Assembly: GCA_017407755.1 (NCBI GenBank)
Contig: JAFQVY010000020.1
Coordinates: forward strand, 118,944-182,943
DNA from: Clostridia bacterium
Lineage (GTDB): Bacteria; Bacillota; Clostridia; Oscillospirales; Acutalibacteraceae
Reading direction: 5' to 3'
DNA length: 64,000 nucleotides
The position numbers and the translations under genes were made by a program. The notes under the pieces were generated by a model. That model saw nothing but the letters and a program-made list of their open reading frames with translations, made no database searches and was not told the origin of the DNA. Shown piece after piece: positions 1 through 9,274 of this stretch (position 1 is the stretch's first letter; every line of letters starts with the position of its first letter).

Positions 1-348
1 CTCGCTTAAGTAAGCATCGGTGTTAATGGCATAGGAGGATATGCTATCCTCATAAATTTCCCAAGTGTAAATCAACAAAGACTTGTTAAGACTGTCTGCT
101 TTATAGAATGTGACAATACCACCGCAAATTGAGCAAGCATCAAAATCCTTAACATAAGTGTTGGCGATAAAAAGGTCATCTTTATAAATTTCCATATACC
201 CGTCTTTGCAGACAAGCCTATAACTAAAATCGGTCGCAGAGTCTGTTAGAAAAATACTCTTGTTTTCCTCGGCATAAACAGAAATAGCCGAAAACACCAG
301 AACAACACACATTAAAATAACTGATAAAAGCTTTACTCTCATACTCAT
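1..348 (-). CDS. Secreted protein, N-terminal part only (runs off window)
   Basis: An open reading frame of 116 codons continues past the left edge without a stop. It begins with two in-frame ATGs (348 and 342), followed by a typical signal peptide: Met-Arg-Val-Lys, then a hydrophobic stretch to about residue 24, then Val-Tyr-Ala before a charged Glu-Glu-Asn-Lys. The visible mature part is polar and beta-rich, with a Cys-x-x-Cys pair near residues 72-75. I recognise no family. It is read away from yebC and is separated from it by the yebC terminator. Export is inferred from the signal peptide; function is unknown. Confidence 0.7.
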   Translation of the reverse strand, partial: MSMRVKLLSVILMCVVLVFSAISVYAEENKSIFLTDSATDFSYRLVCKDGYMEIYKDDLFIANTYVKDFDACSICGGIVTFYKADSLNKSLLIYTWEIYEDSISSYAINTDAYLSE

Positions 349-418
349 ACCTCAAAAGTTCTATGAGTAAATAGTACATCAAAGCCGTGAATTTATCTTA
401 ATATGGTGAAATATTATC

Positions 419-454
419 GCAAAAAATAAAAAAGGCAGAATTAAATCTGCCTTT
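419..454 (-). terminator. Intrinsic terminator of yebC
   Basis: The palindrome at 431-454 (AAAGGCAGA paired with TCTGCCTTT) is followed on the minus strand by a run of T at 420-430. It lies directly after the yebC stop codon. Confidence 0.85.
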
Positions 455-459
455 AAAAA

Positions 460-1200
460 TTATTCTTCAGTCATTTCCCAGTTGTGCCAAACGTTCTGGA
501 TATCGTCGTTGTCCTCGAACATATCAAGCATTTTCTGCATCTTATCGCAGGTTTCCTTGTCCTCAATTTTTGTGTAGGTGTTGGGTACCTGCTCAACCTC
601 AGCAGAAGCAAACTCATAACCCTGTGCGGCTAAGTCGTCACGAACTGCACCTAAGTCAGAGGGCTCAGTGTAGATTGTGAAGATATCGTCGTCAGCCTCA
701 AAGTCAGAAGCACCTGCCTCTAAAGCTGCCTCCATAACCTCGTCCTCGGTCTTTTCAAGGTCTTCACGTTCAATAACCAAAACGCCTTTTCTTTCGAACA
801 TAAAGCTAACACAGCCCTGAGTACCCATATTTCCGCCGTACTTGTCAAAGTAATGGCGAACATCGCCTGCGGTACGGTTGCGGTTGTCAGTAAGAGCTTC
901 AACAATTACAGCAACACCACTGGGACCGTAGCCTTCGTATGTAACAGCCTCGTAGTTAGATGAGTCAGAGTCGCCTGCGGCTTTCTTAATAACTCTTTCA
1001 ATGTTGTCGTTAGGTACGTTGTTTGCTTTAGCCTTTGCAATACAGTCTCTAAGCTTAGAGTTAACGCTGGGGTCTGCACTACCGCCTTCTTTAACGGCAA
1101 CAATAATCTCTCTGCCGATTTTAGTAAAAACCTTGGCCCTTGCGGCGTCGTTTTTACCTTTTTTCTGCTTAATGGTACTCCATTTATTATGTCCTGACAT
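460..1200 (-). CDS. yebC: YebC/PmpR family regulator
   Basis: This is a 246-residue protein of the YebC/PmpR (TACO1) family, cytoplasmic proteins reported as transcriptional regulators and, more recently, as helpers of ribosomes at proline stretches. The family's hallmark start MSGHNKWSTIK is present at residues 1-11. I therefore start at 1200 rather than the upstream in-frame ATG at 1230; an AAGGGA Shine-Dalgarno stands about 9 bases upstream. Length is normal for the family and the acidic C-terminal domain is complete. It is a single-gene unit with its own promoter and terminator, divergent from yicC. Confidence 0.95.
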   Translation of the reverse strand: MSGHNKWSTIKQKKGKNDAARAKVFTKIGREIIVAVKEGGSADPSVNSKLRDCIAKAKANNVPNDNIERVIKKAAGDSDSSNYEAVTYEGYGPSGVAVIVEALTDNRNRTAGDVRHYFDKYGGNMGTQGCVSFMFERKGVLVIEREDLEKTEDEVMEAALEAGASDFEADDDIFTIYTEPSDLGAVRDDLAAQGYEFASAEVEQVPNTYTKIEDKETCDKMQKMLDMFEDNDDIQNVWHNWEMTEE

Positions 1201-1232
1201 AAAATTCATTCCCTTATTAAAATTTCCCAAAT

Positions 1233-1261
1233 ATTATAGCATACTAATACTATTAATGCAA
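1233..1261 (-). promoter_or_regulatory. Sigma-A-type promoter for yebC
   Basis: On the minus strand, TTGCAT (1261-1256) and TATAAT (1238-1233) are separated by exactly 17 bases, about 33 bases before the yebC start. It lies back to back with the yicC promoter. Confidence 0.75.
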
Positions 1262-1298
1262 ATGTTTTTTATAAGGTTACAAAAGAGTTACAAATCTA

Positions 1299-1327
1299 TT
1301 GTTTTAAAGGTCTATTGGTGGTATAAT
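1299..1327 (+). promoter_or_regulatory. Sigma-A-type promoter for the yicC superoperon
   Basis: TTGTTT (1299-1304) and TATAAT (1322-1327) have a 17-base spacer and lie 75 bases before yicC. No other convincing promoter or terminator was seen until after 14.6 kb, so this may drive the whole cluster. Confidence 0.6.
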
Positions 1328-1401
1328 ATTTAAGCTACTTGAAAGGTCAAAGACATAGCAAGTGCAGGTTATTTAAAATTCATAAGGAAAGGATTTTTTG
1401 A

Positions 1402-2280
1402 ATGATTCGTTCAATGACAGGCTTCGGCAGGGCCGAAAGCACTGTAGGCGGAAAGCTCATTACAGTTGAGCTTAAAAGTGTAAACCACCGCTATTTCGAG
1501 TTTAACTGCAGAACAAGCCGCGGCTACGCTTTTTTAGAAGAAAAGCTTAAGTCTTACGTCAGCAAAAGAGTGTCTCGCGGCAAGGTTGATATGTTCGTTT
1601 CTATTACTTCTGTTGAGGATAGCGACGTAGAGGTTGTTGTAAACCACTCTCTTGCATCAGCTTATACCAAAGCTTTTGCAGAGCTTAACGAAATCTATAA
1701 TGTTGAAAACGACCTTAGTGCTTCAATTCTTGCAAGAATTCCTGATGTGCTTACAGTTCATAAGGTGCAGGAAGACGAAAACGAGATTTACGAGCTTGTA
1801 CTTCCTGTTGTAACTGAGGCGGTTGACAAATTCATTGCAATGCGCGAGGTTGAGGGCAAGCGTCTTGCAGACGATGTTATGAGCAGGGCAAAAACAATTC
1901 TCAGCATTGTTGAGGTTATCGAGGAGCGTTCCCCCGAAACAGTTAAGGAATACGAAAAACGCCTTTACGACAGAATTTCTGAGCTTTTGGAAAGCACCAC
2001 TATCGACCAGCAGAGAATTTTAACCGAAGCGGCAATTTTTGCCGATAAGGTTGCAGTTGCTGAGGAGACCGTAAGGCTTCGAAGTCATTTCGACCAGATG
2101 GATTTAATTATGAAATCAAGCGAAGCCGTAGGCAGAAAGCTTGACTTTATAATGCAGGAAATGAACCGTGAAGCAAACACAATCGGCTCAAAGGTTACAG
2201 ATGCTCAGCTTGCTCATAAGGTTGTTGATATTAAAGCTGAGCTTGAAAAAATCCGCGAGCAAATCCAGAATATAGAGTGA
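1402..2280 (+). CDS. yicC: YicC family protein (endoribonuclease family)
   Basis: The 292-residue product opens with [10 protein letters not shown], the signature of the YicC/YloC family. It keeps the two usual parts: an N-terminal YicC-like domain and a C-terminal DUF1108-type helical domain ending near [11 protein letters not shown]. Family members have been shown to act as endoribonucleases. The start is preceded by AAAGGA. It is the first gene of the superoperon and lies 4 bases before remA, the same order as yloC-remA in Bacillus subtilis. Confidence 0.93.
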   Translation: MIRSMTGFGRAESTVGGKLITVELKSVNHRYFEFNCRTSRGYAFLEEKLKSYVSKRVSRGKVDMFVSITSVEDSDVEVVVNHSLASAYTKAFAELNEIYNVENDLSASILARIPDVLTVHKVQEDENEIYELVLPVVTEAVDKFIAMREVEGKRLADDVMSRAKTILSIVEVIEERSPETVKEYEKRLYDRISELLESTTIDQQRILTEAAIFADKVAVAEETVRLRSHFDQMDLIMKSSEAVGRKLDFIMQEMNREANTIGSKVTDAQLAHKVVDIKAELEKIREQIQNIE

Positions 2281-2284
2281 TATT

Positions 2285-2539
2285 ATGAAACTTATAAACA
2301 TAGGCTTCGGCAACGTAGTTTTTTCCAACCGTTTAATTGCAGTTGTAAGCCCCGATTCAGCTCCTATAAAGCGAATTGTGCAGGATGCAAAGAGCAAGGG
2401 CCTTTTGGTAGACGCCACCTACGGAAGACGCTGTAAGGCGGTTATAATTACAGATACCGACCATATAATTCTTTCGGCGGTTTCACCTGAGACCATCGCA
2501 AACCGTGCAGAGGAGAGTAGTGAAAATGCAAAACAATAA
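2285..2539 (+). CDS. remA: RemA family extracellular matrix regulator (DUF370)
   Basis: This 84-residue protein is the small DNA-binding regulator RemA/YlzA, which in Bacillus activates biofilm-matrix genes and in Clostridia is usually kept next to gmk. The N-terminal [20 protein letters not shown] and the SPDSAPIKR segment are diagnostic of the family. Its last 14 bases overlap the gmk start, suggesting translational coupling. The C-terminal tail after residue 75 is variable and rich in Glu and Ser. Confidence 0.92.
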   Translation: MKLINIGFGNVVFSNRLIAVVSPDSAPIKRIVQDAKSKGLLVDATYGRRCKAVIITDTDHIILSAVSPETIANRAEESSENAKQ

Positions 2540-3095
2540 ACCGGGCAAGCTTTTTGTCTATGCCGGTGCTTCCGGTGTCGGTAAGGGCACAATTATGAAA
2601 GAGCTTCTGAAAAGCGACAGTAGCATAAAGCTTTCTGTTTCTGCCACAACCCGCTCACCTCGTGAGGGCGAGGTTCACGGCAGGGAATATTTCTTTGTGA
2701 CAAAAGAAGAATTTAAACAGATGATAAACGAAGACGGCTTTCTTGAGTACGCTCAGTATTGCGACAATTTCTACGGCACACCCAAGGCTTACGTAGACGA
2801 AATGCTCCAAAAAGGCTATAACGTTTTTCTTGAAATTGAGCTTCAGGGTGCACAGAATATTTTAAAGCTTCGACCCGATGCCGTAAGTATTTTTATTCTG
2901 CCCCCCTCAGTTGAAGAGCTTGAAAGAAGACTCAGAGACCGAGCAACCGAAACCGAAGACGCCATAAACAAGCGTCTTGCTCAGGCGAAGGTGGAAATGA
3001 ACCACGCCAAAATGTACAAATATACTGTAGTCAATGACGATTTAAACAAGGCGGTTAAAGACGTTCTTGAAATCGTGAATAAAGAAACAAAATAA
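2526..3095 (+). CDS. gmk: Guanylate kinase
   Basis: This enzyme phosphorylates GMP to GDP with ATP in purine nucleotide synthesis. The P-loop GASGVGKGT is at residues 14-22, followed by the GMP-binding region ([15 protein letters not shown]) and the lid region. The start at 2526 is chosen because GGAG lies about 10 bases upstream and the family usually begins a few residues before the P-loop; an in-frame upstream start at 2505 would add seven residues. Length 189 is normal. It sits between remA and rpoZ as in many Bacillota. Confidence 0.95.
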   Translation: MQNNKPGKLFVYAGASGVGKGTIMKELLKSDSSIKLSVSATTRSPREGEVHGREYFFVTKEEFKQMINEDGFLEYAQYCDNFYGTPKAYVDEMLQKGYNVFLEIELQGAQNILKLRPDAVSIFILPPSVEELERRLRDRATETEDAINKRLAQAKVEMNHAKMYKYTVVNDDLNKAVKDVLEIVNKETK

Positions 3096-3112
3096 TTTAG
3101 GAGTGTATTAAA

Positions 3113-3316
3113 ATGATTAGAGCATCTATCGACAATATGTTAAGCGGCAAAGAGAGCCGTTATGCACTGGTTATCGGTGTAGCAAAGAGAGCAAGAGCTA
3201 TTGCTCAGGATTTTGAGGACCAGGGCATTATCACAGACGAAAAACCTGTTCTTCTTGCTATTGACGAGTTCAAGAGTCATAAATTCAACATTATCGAGCC
3301 TGATACAAATGAATAA
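3113..3316 (+). CDS. rpoZ: RNA polymerase omega subunit
   Basis: A 67-residue omega subunit that stabilises the beta-prime subunit of RNA polymerase. It has the family pattern of a conserved SRYALVIGVAKRAR helix followed by an acidic tail with KPVLLAIDEF. The position immediately after gmk is standard. A GGAG Shine-Dalgarno precedes the ATG. Its end overlaps the priA start by 8 bases; in many relatives coaBC lies between these two genes and is absent here. Confidence 0.93.
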   Translation: MIRASIDNMLSGKESRYALVIGVAKRARAIAQDFEDQGIITDEKPVLLAIDEFKSHKFNIIEPDTNE

Positions 3317-5747
3317 TAACACCCTTATTGCTGGTGTTTGGGTGGAGGACACAGTCTTTCACTTTGATAAGCTTTTCAGCTACATTTTGCCCTCAGAGCT
3401 TTCTCAGTCGGCAAAGATAGGTTGCCGTGTCCGTGTTCCTTTCGGAGGCGGAAATCGTTCAAGACAGGGCATAATTGCCACAATTAACGAAGGCAGTGCT
3501 GAAGGCTTAAAAGAGGTGTCAGCTTTGCTTGACACAAATCCCGTTTTAAGCGACGAGCTTTTAAAAATGGCAGAATTTATGCGAAAACACTACTTCTGCA
3601 CCTATTATGAAGCGGTAAAAGCTATGCTTCCTGCGGGGCTTAATTATAAAATCACAACAGTATATACAGCATCTGAGACGGCAGAAACTACCTTTTTAGA
3701 CGAGGAGCAGTCAAGAATTTACGAGTATGTCCGTAAATCTAAAAAGCCTCAGAAGCGTGAAAAGCTCCTTGAGGTTTTCGGCTTAAGCGACATTGAGCCT
3801 TTGGAAGAGCTTGTCAGACAAGGTGTTTTGCTTAAAAGCGACGACGCTTTTCGTAAATTAGGCGATGCCTCTGTTAAAATGCTCAGGTTTGCTCAAGATG
3901 TTGATTTACAGTCTTTGTCCTTAACTGCCAAGCAGGAGTCTGTTGCTGAGCTTCTTCTTTCAATCGGTGAAGCAAGTGTCAGAGAAATCTGCTACTATAC
4001 AGGCGTAACTTCAGCGGTTTGCGATGCTTTGGTTAAAAAGGGAATAGCAGAGTATTTTGATGCCGAGGTTTTCAGAAATACCGTTCCCCAGAATTTTTCA
4101 AAGCTTGATTTTCCAAAGCTTAACAGCGAGCAGGAAAATGTTTTTAACGATATTTCAAAGCTTATCGATAAGGGAAAAGCAGGCGTAAGTCTTCTTTACG
4201 GTGTTACAGGATCAGGTAAAACCTCAGTCTTTATGCACCTTATTAAGCACACGGTAAAAATGGGCAAGGGTGTTATCTTGATGGTGCCCGAAATCGCCCT
4301 GACACCTCAGCTTGTTAATAAGTTCACCTCTCTCTTTGGCAGTCAGGTTGCGGTTTTCCACAGCGGACTTTCCTTAGGAGAACGTCTTGATGAGTATAAA
4401 AGGGTTAAAAACGGCTTGGCAAAAATCGCCGTAGGAACCCGCAGTGCAATTTTTGCTCCCTTTGAGGATTTAGGACTTATTATAATGGACGAGGAGCAGG
4501 AGCACACCTATAAGGCTGAAAATAAGCCTCGGTTTCACGCTCGTGAGCTTGCAAAGTTTCGTTGCAACTTTAATAATTGCACTCTGCTTTTAAGTTCTGC
4601 AACTCCCGATGTCCGTTCCTTTTACTATGCTCAAAGCGGCAGATATACCCTTCATACTCTGTCTGAGCGTTTTGGCGGGGCGGTGTTGCCCGATGTACAG
4701 GTAGTTGATATGAACGACGAGCTTTCAAGAGGAAACACCACAGGTTTTTCCGATTACCTTTTAGAAAGCTTAGAGCAAACTTTAGAAGAAGGAAAGCAGG
4801 CAATTTTACTATTAAATCGCAGAGGCTACAATACCTTTGCAACCTGTAAATCCTGCAAAGAGGCAGTAACCTGCCCGAATTGCTCTATTTCAATGACCTA
4901 TCACAGTACCAACAATCGCCTTATGTGCCACTATTGCGGCCATTCGGTGTACTTTACCGATAAATGTCCTACATGCTCATCAAGCGGACTACGTCTATCG
5001 GGAACAGGCACTCAGAAAGCAGAGCAGGTGCTGGCAGATTTTTTGCCCAACGCCAGAATTCTTCGCCTTGATGCCGATGCTGTTATGGCAAAGAATTCTC
5101 ATGAAAAACTGCTTACAGCATTTGGTAAAGGCGAATACGATATTTTAATCGGCACTCAGATGGTTGCAAAGGGACTTGATTTTCCCAATGTAACCTTAGT
5201 GGGAGTTTTAAATGCCGACCAAATGCTTTACAGCGACGACTACCGCAGTTTTGAGCGTGCTTTTTCAATGCTTACTCAGGTTGTAGGCAGAAGCGGCAGG
5301 GGAAAGGAAAAAGGCGTTGCCATTGTGCAGACCTTTACCCCAGAAAACCCTGTTATTGATTTAGCCGCAAAGCAGGACTACGACGCCTTTTATAAAGACG
5401 AAATCGCCCTTAGAAAGGCTATGATTTATCCGCCTTTCGTCGATTTGCTTCTATTAGGCTTTGTAGGTGAGGACAAAAATAAGACCATGACCTGTGCCAA
5501 GGCTTTTTTTGCAAGGCTTAAAGCAAAGCTAGATGAAAGCCTGCCCGACTTTCCCATAAGAGTCTTAGGCCCGTCACCTGCATTAGTTTCCAAGGTAAGC
5601 AATAAATACAGGTATAAAATTATTATCAAATGCCGCAGTACATCTGCTTTTCGTGCTGTTATCAGTGAACTTCTTTCGGATTTCGGCAAAGACAAGGATT
5701 TTAAAGATGTTACTGTGTATGCAGATTCAGACCCACTTAGATTTTGA
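3309..5747 (+). CDS. priA: Primosomal protein N' (replication restart helicase)
   Basis: This 812-residue 3'-5' DNA helicase restarts stalled forks by loading the replicative helicase. It has a N-terminal DNA-binding domain, a P-loop GVTGSGKT at about 298-305, a DEEQEH Walker B box at about 394-399, a zinc-binding cluster of CxxC pairs starting at about Cys513, and the GTQMVAKGLDFP helicase motif. I start at the ATG at 3309 (MNNNTLIAGVWVED), which matches the family N-terminus and overlaps rpoZ; an in-frame upstream start at 3201 would read through rpoZ. Confidence 0.95.
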   Translation: MNNNTLIAGVWVEDTVFHFDKLFSYILPSELSQSAKIGCRVRVPFGGGNRSRQGIIATINEGSAEGLKEVSALLDTNPVLSDELLKMAEFMRKHYFCTYYEAVKAMLPAGLNYKITTVYTASETAETTFLDEEQSRIYEYVRKSKKPQKREKLLEVFGLSDIEPLEELVRQGVLLKSDDAFRKLGDASVKMLRFAQDVDLQSLSLTAKQESVAELLLSIGEASVREICYYTGVTSAVCDALVKKGIAEYFDAEVFRNTVPQNFSKLDFPKLNSEQENVFNDISKLIDKGKAGVSLLYGVTGSGKTSVFMHLIKHTVKMGKGVILMVPEIALTPQLVNKFTSLFGSQVAVFHSGLSLGERLDEYKRVKNGLAKIAVGTRSAIFAPFEDLGLIIMDEEQEHTYKAENKPRFHARELAKFRCNFNNCTLLLSSATPDVRSFYYAQSGRYTLHTLSERFGGAVLPDVQVVDMNDELSRGNTTGFSDYLLESLEQTLEEGKQAILLLNRRGYNTFATCKSCKEAVTCPNCSISMTYHSTNNRLMCHYCGHSVYFTDKCPTCSSSGLRLSGTGTQKAEQVLADFLPNARILRLDADAVMAKNSHEKLLTAFGKGEYDILIGTQMVAKGLDFPNVTLVGVLNADQMLYSDDYRSFERAFSMLTQVVGRSGRGKEKGVAIVQTFTPENPVIDLAAKQDYDAFYKDEIALRKAMIYPPFVDLLLLGFVGEDKNKTMTCAKAFFARLKAKLDESLPDFPIRVLGPSPALVSKVSNKYRYKIIIKCRSTSAFRAVISELLSDFGKDKDFKDVTVYADSDPLRF

Positions 5748-5762
5748 TTTGGAGATATTAAA

Positions 5763-6239
5763 ATGGCAATCAGAAATATTGTAAAAGAAGGCGACGACGT
5801 TCTTGCAAAAAAAGCAAGACCCGTCACAGAATTTAACGAAAGACTTCACACCCTTTTAGACGATATGGCTGACACAATGTATGAGTCAGGCGGTGTCGGC
5901 CTTGCAGGCAATCAGGTAGGCACTTTACGCCGCGTTGTTGTAATTGATATCGGCGAAGGCCTTATTGAACTTGTAAACCCTGAGATTATCAAGGCAGAGG
6001 GCGAGCAGGAATCAGTTGAAGGCTGTCTCTCTTGCCCCGGCGAATACGGTATCACCCGCCGTCCCAAATATGTTGTTGTTAAAGCTCAGGACCGTTTCGG
6101 CGAAGAGTTTACCATTGAGGGTGAAGACCTTCTGGCAAAGGCTTTCTGCCACGAAATTGACCACCTTGAGGGCATTATCTATAAGCAAGTAGCATTAAGA
6201 ATGATTGACCCTTCTGAGATTGAAACTGACGAGGACTGA
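5763..6239 (+). CDS. def: Peptide deformylase
   Basis: Removes the formyl group from the N-terminal methionine of new proteins. The three metal-site motifs are visible: GVGLAGNQ at 44-51, EGCLS at 86-90 (Cys88 ligand), and HEIDH at 130-134 (two His ligands and catalytic Glu131). Motif 1 has Gly-Asn where Ala-x is more usual. Length 158 is typical. A GGAG ribosome site precedes it and the next gene, fmt, the functional partner that adds the formyl group to initiator tRNA, starts 2 bases after its stop. Confidence 0.96.
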   Translation: MAIRNIVKEGDDVLAKKARPVTEFNERLHTLLDDMADTMYESGGVGLAGNQVGTLRRVVVIDIGEGLIELVNPEIIKAEGEQESVEGCLSCPGEYGITRRPKYVVVKAQDRFGEEFTIEGEDLLAKAFCHEIDHLEGIIYKQVALRMIDPSEIETDED

Positions 6240-6241
6240 TT

Positions 6242-7162
6242 ATGAATATAGTTTTTATGGGCACGCCTGATTTTGCCGTTAAAAGTCTTCAGCAAATCAT
6301 TGCAGACGGCCATAACGTGCAGGCAGTTTATACCAAAGCTGATGCTCCCAAGGGTAGAAAAATGATTCTTACCCCAAGTGATGTCAAGGTCTGTGCTTTA
6401 GAGAATAACTTAACAGTTTACACGCCTTCTACCTTTAAAGATGAAGCCGAGGTTGAGCGTCTCAAGGCTCTTAATCCCGACCTTATAGTGGTAGTAGCTT
6501 ACGGCAAGCTTCTTCCCAAAAGTGTTCTTGATATTCCTAAATACGGCTGTGTAAACGTTCACGGTTCAATCCTTCCTAAATGGCGTGGTGCCGCACCTAT
6601 TCAGTGGACTATTCTTTCAGGTGACGAATACGGCGGTGTTACCACAATGTATATGAACGAAGGTCTTGACACCGGCGACATTATCTTTACAGACGAAGTA
6701 AAGGTCGGTGAAAACGAGACCTCAGGCCAGCTTTTCGACAGACTTTGCATAAACGGTGCAAACCTTCTTTCAAAAACAATAAAGGCTATAGAAGAGGGCA
6801 CAGCTCCAAGAATTTCTCAGAATGATAGTGACGCTACTTACGCTTCAATGCTCAGCAAAGAAATAAGCGAAATTGATTTTAGCAAATCGGCAAAAGATGT
6901 GCATAATAAAGTCAGAGGTCTTTCACCTTGGCCAAGTGCACAAACAAAGCTTTTCGGTAAAAGAATTAAAATTTTAGAAACACGCCTTTCTGATAAAAAA
7001 GGTGAAGCTGGTAAGGTTATTTCAGTAAATCCCTTGACAGTTGCCTGCTGTGAAGGCTCTGTCGAAATTTTAACTCTTCAGCCTGAGGGCAAGCGTGCGA
7101 TGTCTGCAAGCGACTACTTAAAGGGTCATAATATAGAGCTTGGCACACTTTTTGGCGAATAA
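6242..7162 (+). CDS. fmt: Methionyl-tRNA formyltransferase
   Basis: Formylates Met-tRNA(fMet) using 10-formyl-tetrahydrofolate for translation initiation. The N-terminal formyltransferase domain begins with IVFMGTPDFAV, and the catalytic HGSILPKWRGAAPIQ signature starts at His107. The C-terminal tRNA-binding domain follows (SPWPSAQT region). At 306 residues it is full length. It is directly after def, the usual order, and a folate-import gene with a THF riboswitch lies elsewhere in this window (53.2-53.9 kb). Confidence 0.96.
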   Translation: MNIVFMGTPDFAVKSLQQIIADGHNVQAVYTKADAPKGRKMILTPSDVKVCALENNLTVYTPSTFKDEAEVERLKALNPDLIVVVAYGKLLPKSVLDIPKYGCVNVHGSILPKWRGAAPIQWTILSGDEYGGVTTMYMNEGLDTGDIIFTDEVKVGENETSGQLFDRLCINGANLLSKTIKAIEEGTAPRISQNDSDATYASMLSKEISEIDFSKSAKDVHNKVRGLSPWPSAQTKLFGKRIKILETRLSDKKGEAGKVISVNPLTVACCEGSVEILTLQPEGKRAMSASDYLKGHNIELGTLFGE

Positions 7163-7180
7163 AATTATTCTGGAGGATAT

Positions 7181-7921
7181 ATGGGATTTTTTTACGGATA
7201 TTTTGAGTATCTTTTATGGATGCTCCCTGCAATTATTATTTCTTTAATAGCACAGTCAAAGGTAAGCTCGGCTTACTCAAAGTATTCAAAGGTTATTAAC
7301 AGAATGGGAATAACTGGTGCCGAAGCCGCACGAAAAGTGCTTTCTGCAGGGGGAGTGACAAATGTTCAGATTGCTTCTGTAGGCGGAAAGCTTACAGATC
7401 ACTTTGACCCAAGAAGTAACACCATAAGGCTTTCAGACGGCGTTTACGGTCAAACTACCGTTGCGGCAATTGCTATTGCTGCTCACGAAGCAGGTCACGC
7501 TCTCCAGCACGCTGAAGGGTACCTGCCCAATAAAATCCGCAGTGTCTTAGTGCCTATTTCAAATATAGGCTCAAGAATCGGTTGGATTTTAATTTTAATC
7601 GGCTTTGCTTTTTCGGGAGTCAGCTATTATTACTACTCAACCCCAACAACCTACGATTCACCTATTGGTGACGCTTTAATTACAATCGGTATTATTCTTT
7701 ACAGTACGTCACTTTTATTTACACTTATTACCTTACCCGTTGAATTCAACGCTTCAAAGCGAGCCTTAAAGATTATCGAAAGCACAGGTATGGTACAGGG
7801 TGAAGAGCTTGTTGGTGCCAAAAAAACCCTTACTGCCGCCGCTATGACTTATGTAGCCGCCGCATTAACTGCACTTTTACAGCTTTTAAGAATTATATTA
7901 ATTGCAAAACGAAGAAGATAA
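7181..7921 (+). CDS. Zinc-dependent membrane metallopeptidase, YugP family
   Basis: This 246-residue membrane protein belongs to the YugP/neutral zinc metallopeptidase family. A hydrophobic segment lies near residues 5-25. The zinc motif HEAGH is at 102-106, and two to three membrane helices follow (about 120-145, 160-185 and the C-terminus). The segment EFNASKRAL carries the third-ligand region typical of the family. A TGGAGG ribosome site precedes the ATG. It is inserted between fmt and rsmB, as in many Clostridia. Substrates are unknown. Confidence 0.88.
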   Translation: MGFFYGYFEYLLWMLPAIIISLIAQSKVSSAYSKYSKVINRMGITGAEAARKVLSAGGVTNVQIASVGGKLTDHFDPRSNTIRLSDGVYGQTTVAAIAIAAHEAGHALQHAEGYLPNKIRSVLVPISNIGSRIGWILILIGFAFSGVSYYYYSTPTTYDSPIGDALITIGIILYSTSLLFTLITLPVEFNASKRALKIIESTGMVQGEELVGAKKTLTAAAMTYVAAALTALLQLLRIILIAKRRR

Positions 7922-7932
7922 AGGTCGATTTT

Positions 7933-9270
7933 ATGAAAAATCCGAGAGAGGCAGCCTTTGAGGTGCTTTACAGAGTAGAAAGTGATGCTTCCTACTCTAA
8001 CCTTACTCTTGATAAGGTTCAAAAAGAGAATAACTTACAGGGCAGAGACGCCTCTTTTTGCACAGCTTTGGTTTACGGTGTTCTTGAGCGTCAGCTCACC
8101 CTCGACTATATTATAAGGCAGTATTCCTCGGTAAGGCTTAAAAAGATTGAAACAAAAGCCCTTATAATCCTTAGAATGGGTGTTTTTCAGCTCCTTTATA
8201 TGGATTCTGTCCACTCTGGTGCCGCAGTAAACGAAAGCGTAAACTTGGCAAAAAAGCTGAAGCTTCAAAAAGCTTCCGGCTTTATTAACGGACTTTTACG
8301 CTCCTTTGTCAGAGCGGAGCTTTCTTATAAAATGCCCGAAAAAAGCGACAAAGTAAAATACCTGTCAGTTAAATATTCCTGCCCCGAAGATATAGTAAAG
8401 CTTTGGCTTTCTTCATATCCCGAAAATTTGGTTGAGAATATGCTGAGCTCCTTTATGGGCAGACCTGAGCTGTCACTACGAGTAAACACCTTAAAAACAG
8501 ACAGAGAAAGCCTTAAAAATGAGCTTAACGCTTTGGGTGTAAAGGTAGAAAATACCGCACTTAGCGAAAATGCTCTTTTGGTTTCTTCAACAGGTTCTCT
8601 TGAAAGTTTAAAGCCTTTCAAAGAAGGTGATTTTTACGTACAGGATATTTCTTCCGTAATCTGTAGCGAGCTTGTTGCTCCGAAAGAAAGCGAGAAGGTT
8701 GCAGATGTTTGTGCCGCGCCGGGGTCAAAGAGCTTTTCAATGGCACTTTTAGCTAATGACAAGGCGAAAATAAGCTCCTTTGACCTTTATCCTCATAAGG
8801 TAGAGCTTATTAAAAACTCTGCAAAACGTTTAAAAATCACAAGCATTAACGCCTCTGTTCGAGATGCCCTCACTGAGGATAATTCTCTTATCGGTCAGTT
8901 TGATGTTGTACTTTGCGATGCACCCTGTAGCGGCCTGGGGGTTATAGGCAGAAAACCCGAAATCCGAAATCGTGCCATTGATGACATCAATTCACTGCCT
9001 GAGCTTCAGTACAGTATCCTTAAAAACACCGCAAAACTCTTAAAAACAGGCGGCAGGCTTTTTTATTCAACCTGTACCTTAAATCCTAAAGAAAACAACG
9101 AGATTGCAGATAAATTTTTATCAGAGCATAAGGATTTTGAAGCCATTGCCTTAAATATTCCCGAAAACATTAAAAGAGGAACAGATGAGCCCGTAAACCA
9201 GCTTACCTTGTTCCCTCATATAAACGGTACTGACGGATTTTTCATTTCCGCCTTTAAAAAGGTGAGGTGA
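7933..9270 (+). CDS. rsmB: 16S rRNA (cytosine-C5-967) methyltransferase
   Basis: This methylates C967 of 16S rRNA with S-adenosylmethionine. An N-terminal NusB-like RNA-binding domain (about 1-140) is followed by a Rossmann methyltransferase. The SAM motif appears as CAAPGSKS, a slight variant of the usual CAAPGGKT. Motif IV DAPC is at 329-332 and the catalytic cysteine in STCTL is Cys381. Length 445 is normal. It is tightly packed between the metallopeptidase and rlmN genes. Confidence 0.95.
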   Translation: MKNPREAAFEVLYRVESDASYSNLTLDKVQKENNLQGRDASFCTALVYGVLERQLTLDYIIRQYSSVRLKKIETKALIILRMGVFQLLYMDSVHSGAAVNESVNLAKKLKLQKASGFINGLLRSFVRAELSYKMPEKSDKVKYLSVKYSCPEDIVKLWLSSYPENLVENMLSSFMGRPELSLRVNTLKTDRESLKNELNALGVKVENTALSENALLVSSTGSLESLKPFKEGDFYVQDISSVICSELVAPKESEKVADVCAAPGSKSFSMALLANDKAKISSFDLYPHKVELIKNSAKRLKITSINASVRDALTEDNSLIGQFDVVLCDAPCSGLGVIGRKPEIRNRAIDDINSLPELQYSILKNTAKLLKTGGRLFYSTCTLNPKENNEIADKFLSEHKDFEAIALNIPENIKRGTDEPVNQLTLFPHINGTDGFFISAFKKVR

Positions 9271-9274
9271 GCTT

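Noticed and set aside
1001-1333. Plus-strand frame opposite yebC
   Set aside because: It mirrors yebC codons and runs across two promoters.
3201-3308. Longer priA start
   Set aside because: It reads through rpoZ in another frame, and the family N-terminus begins at 3309.
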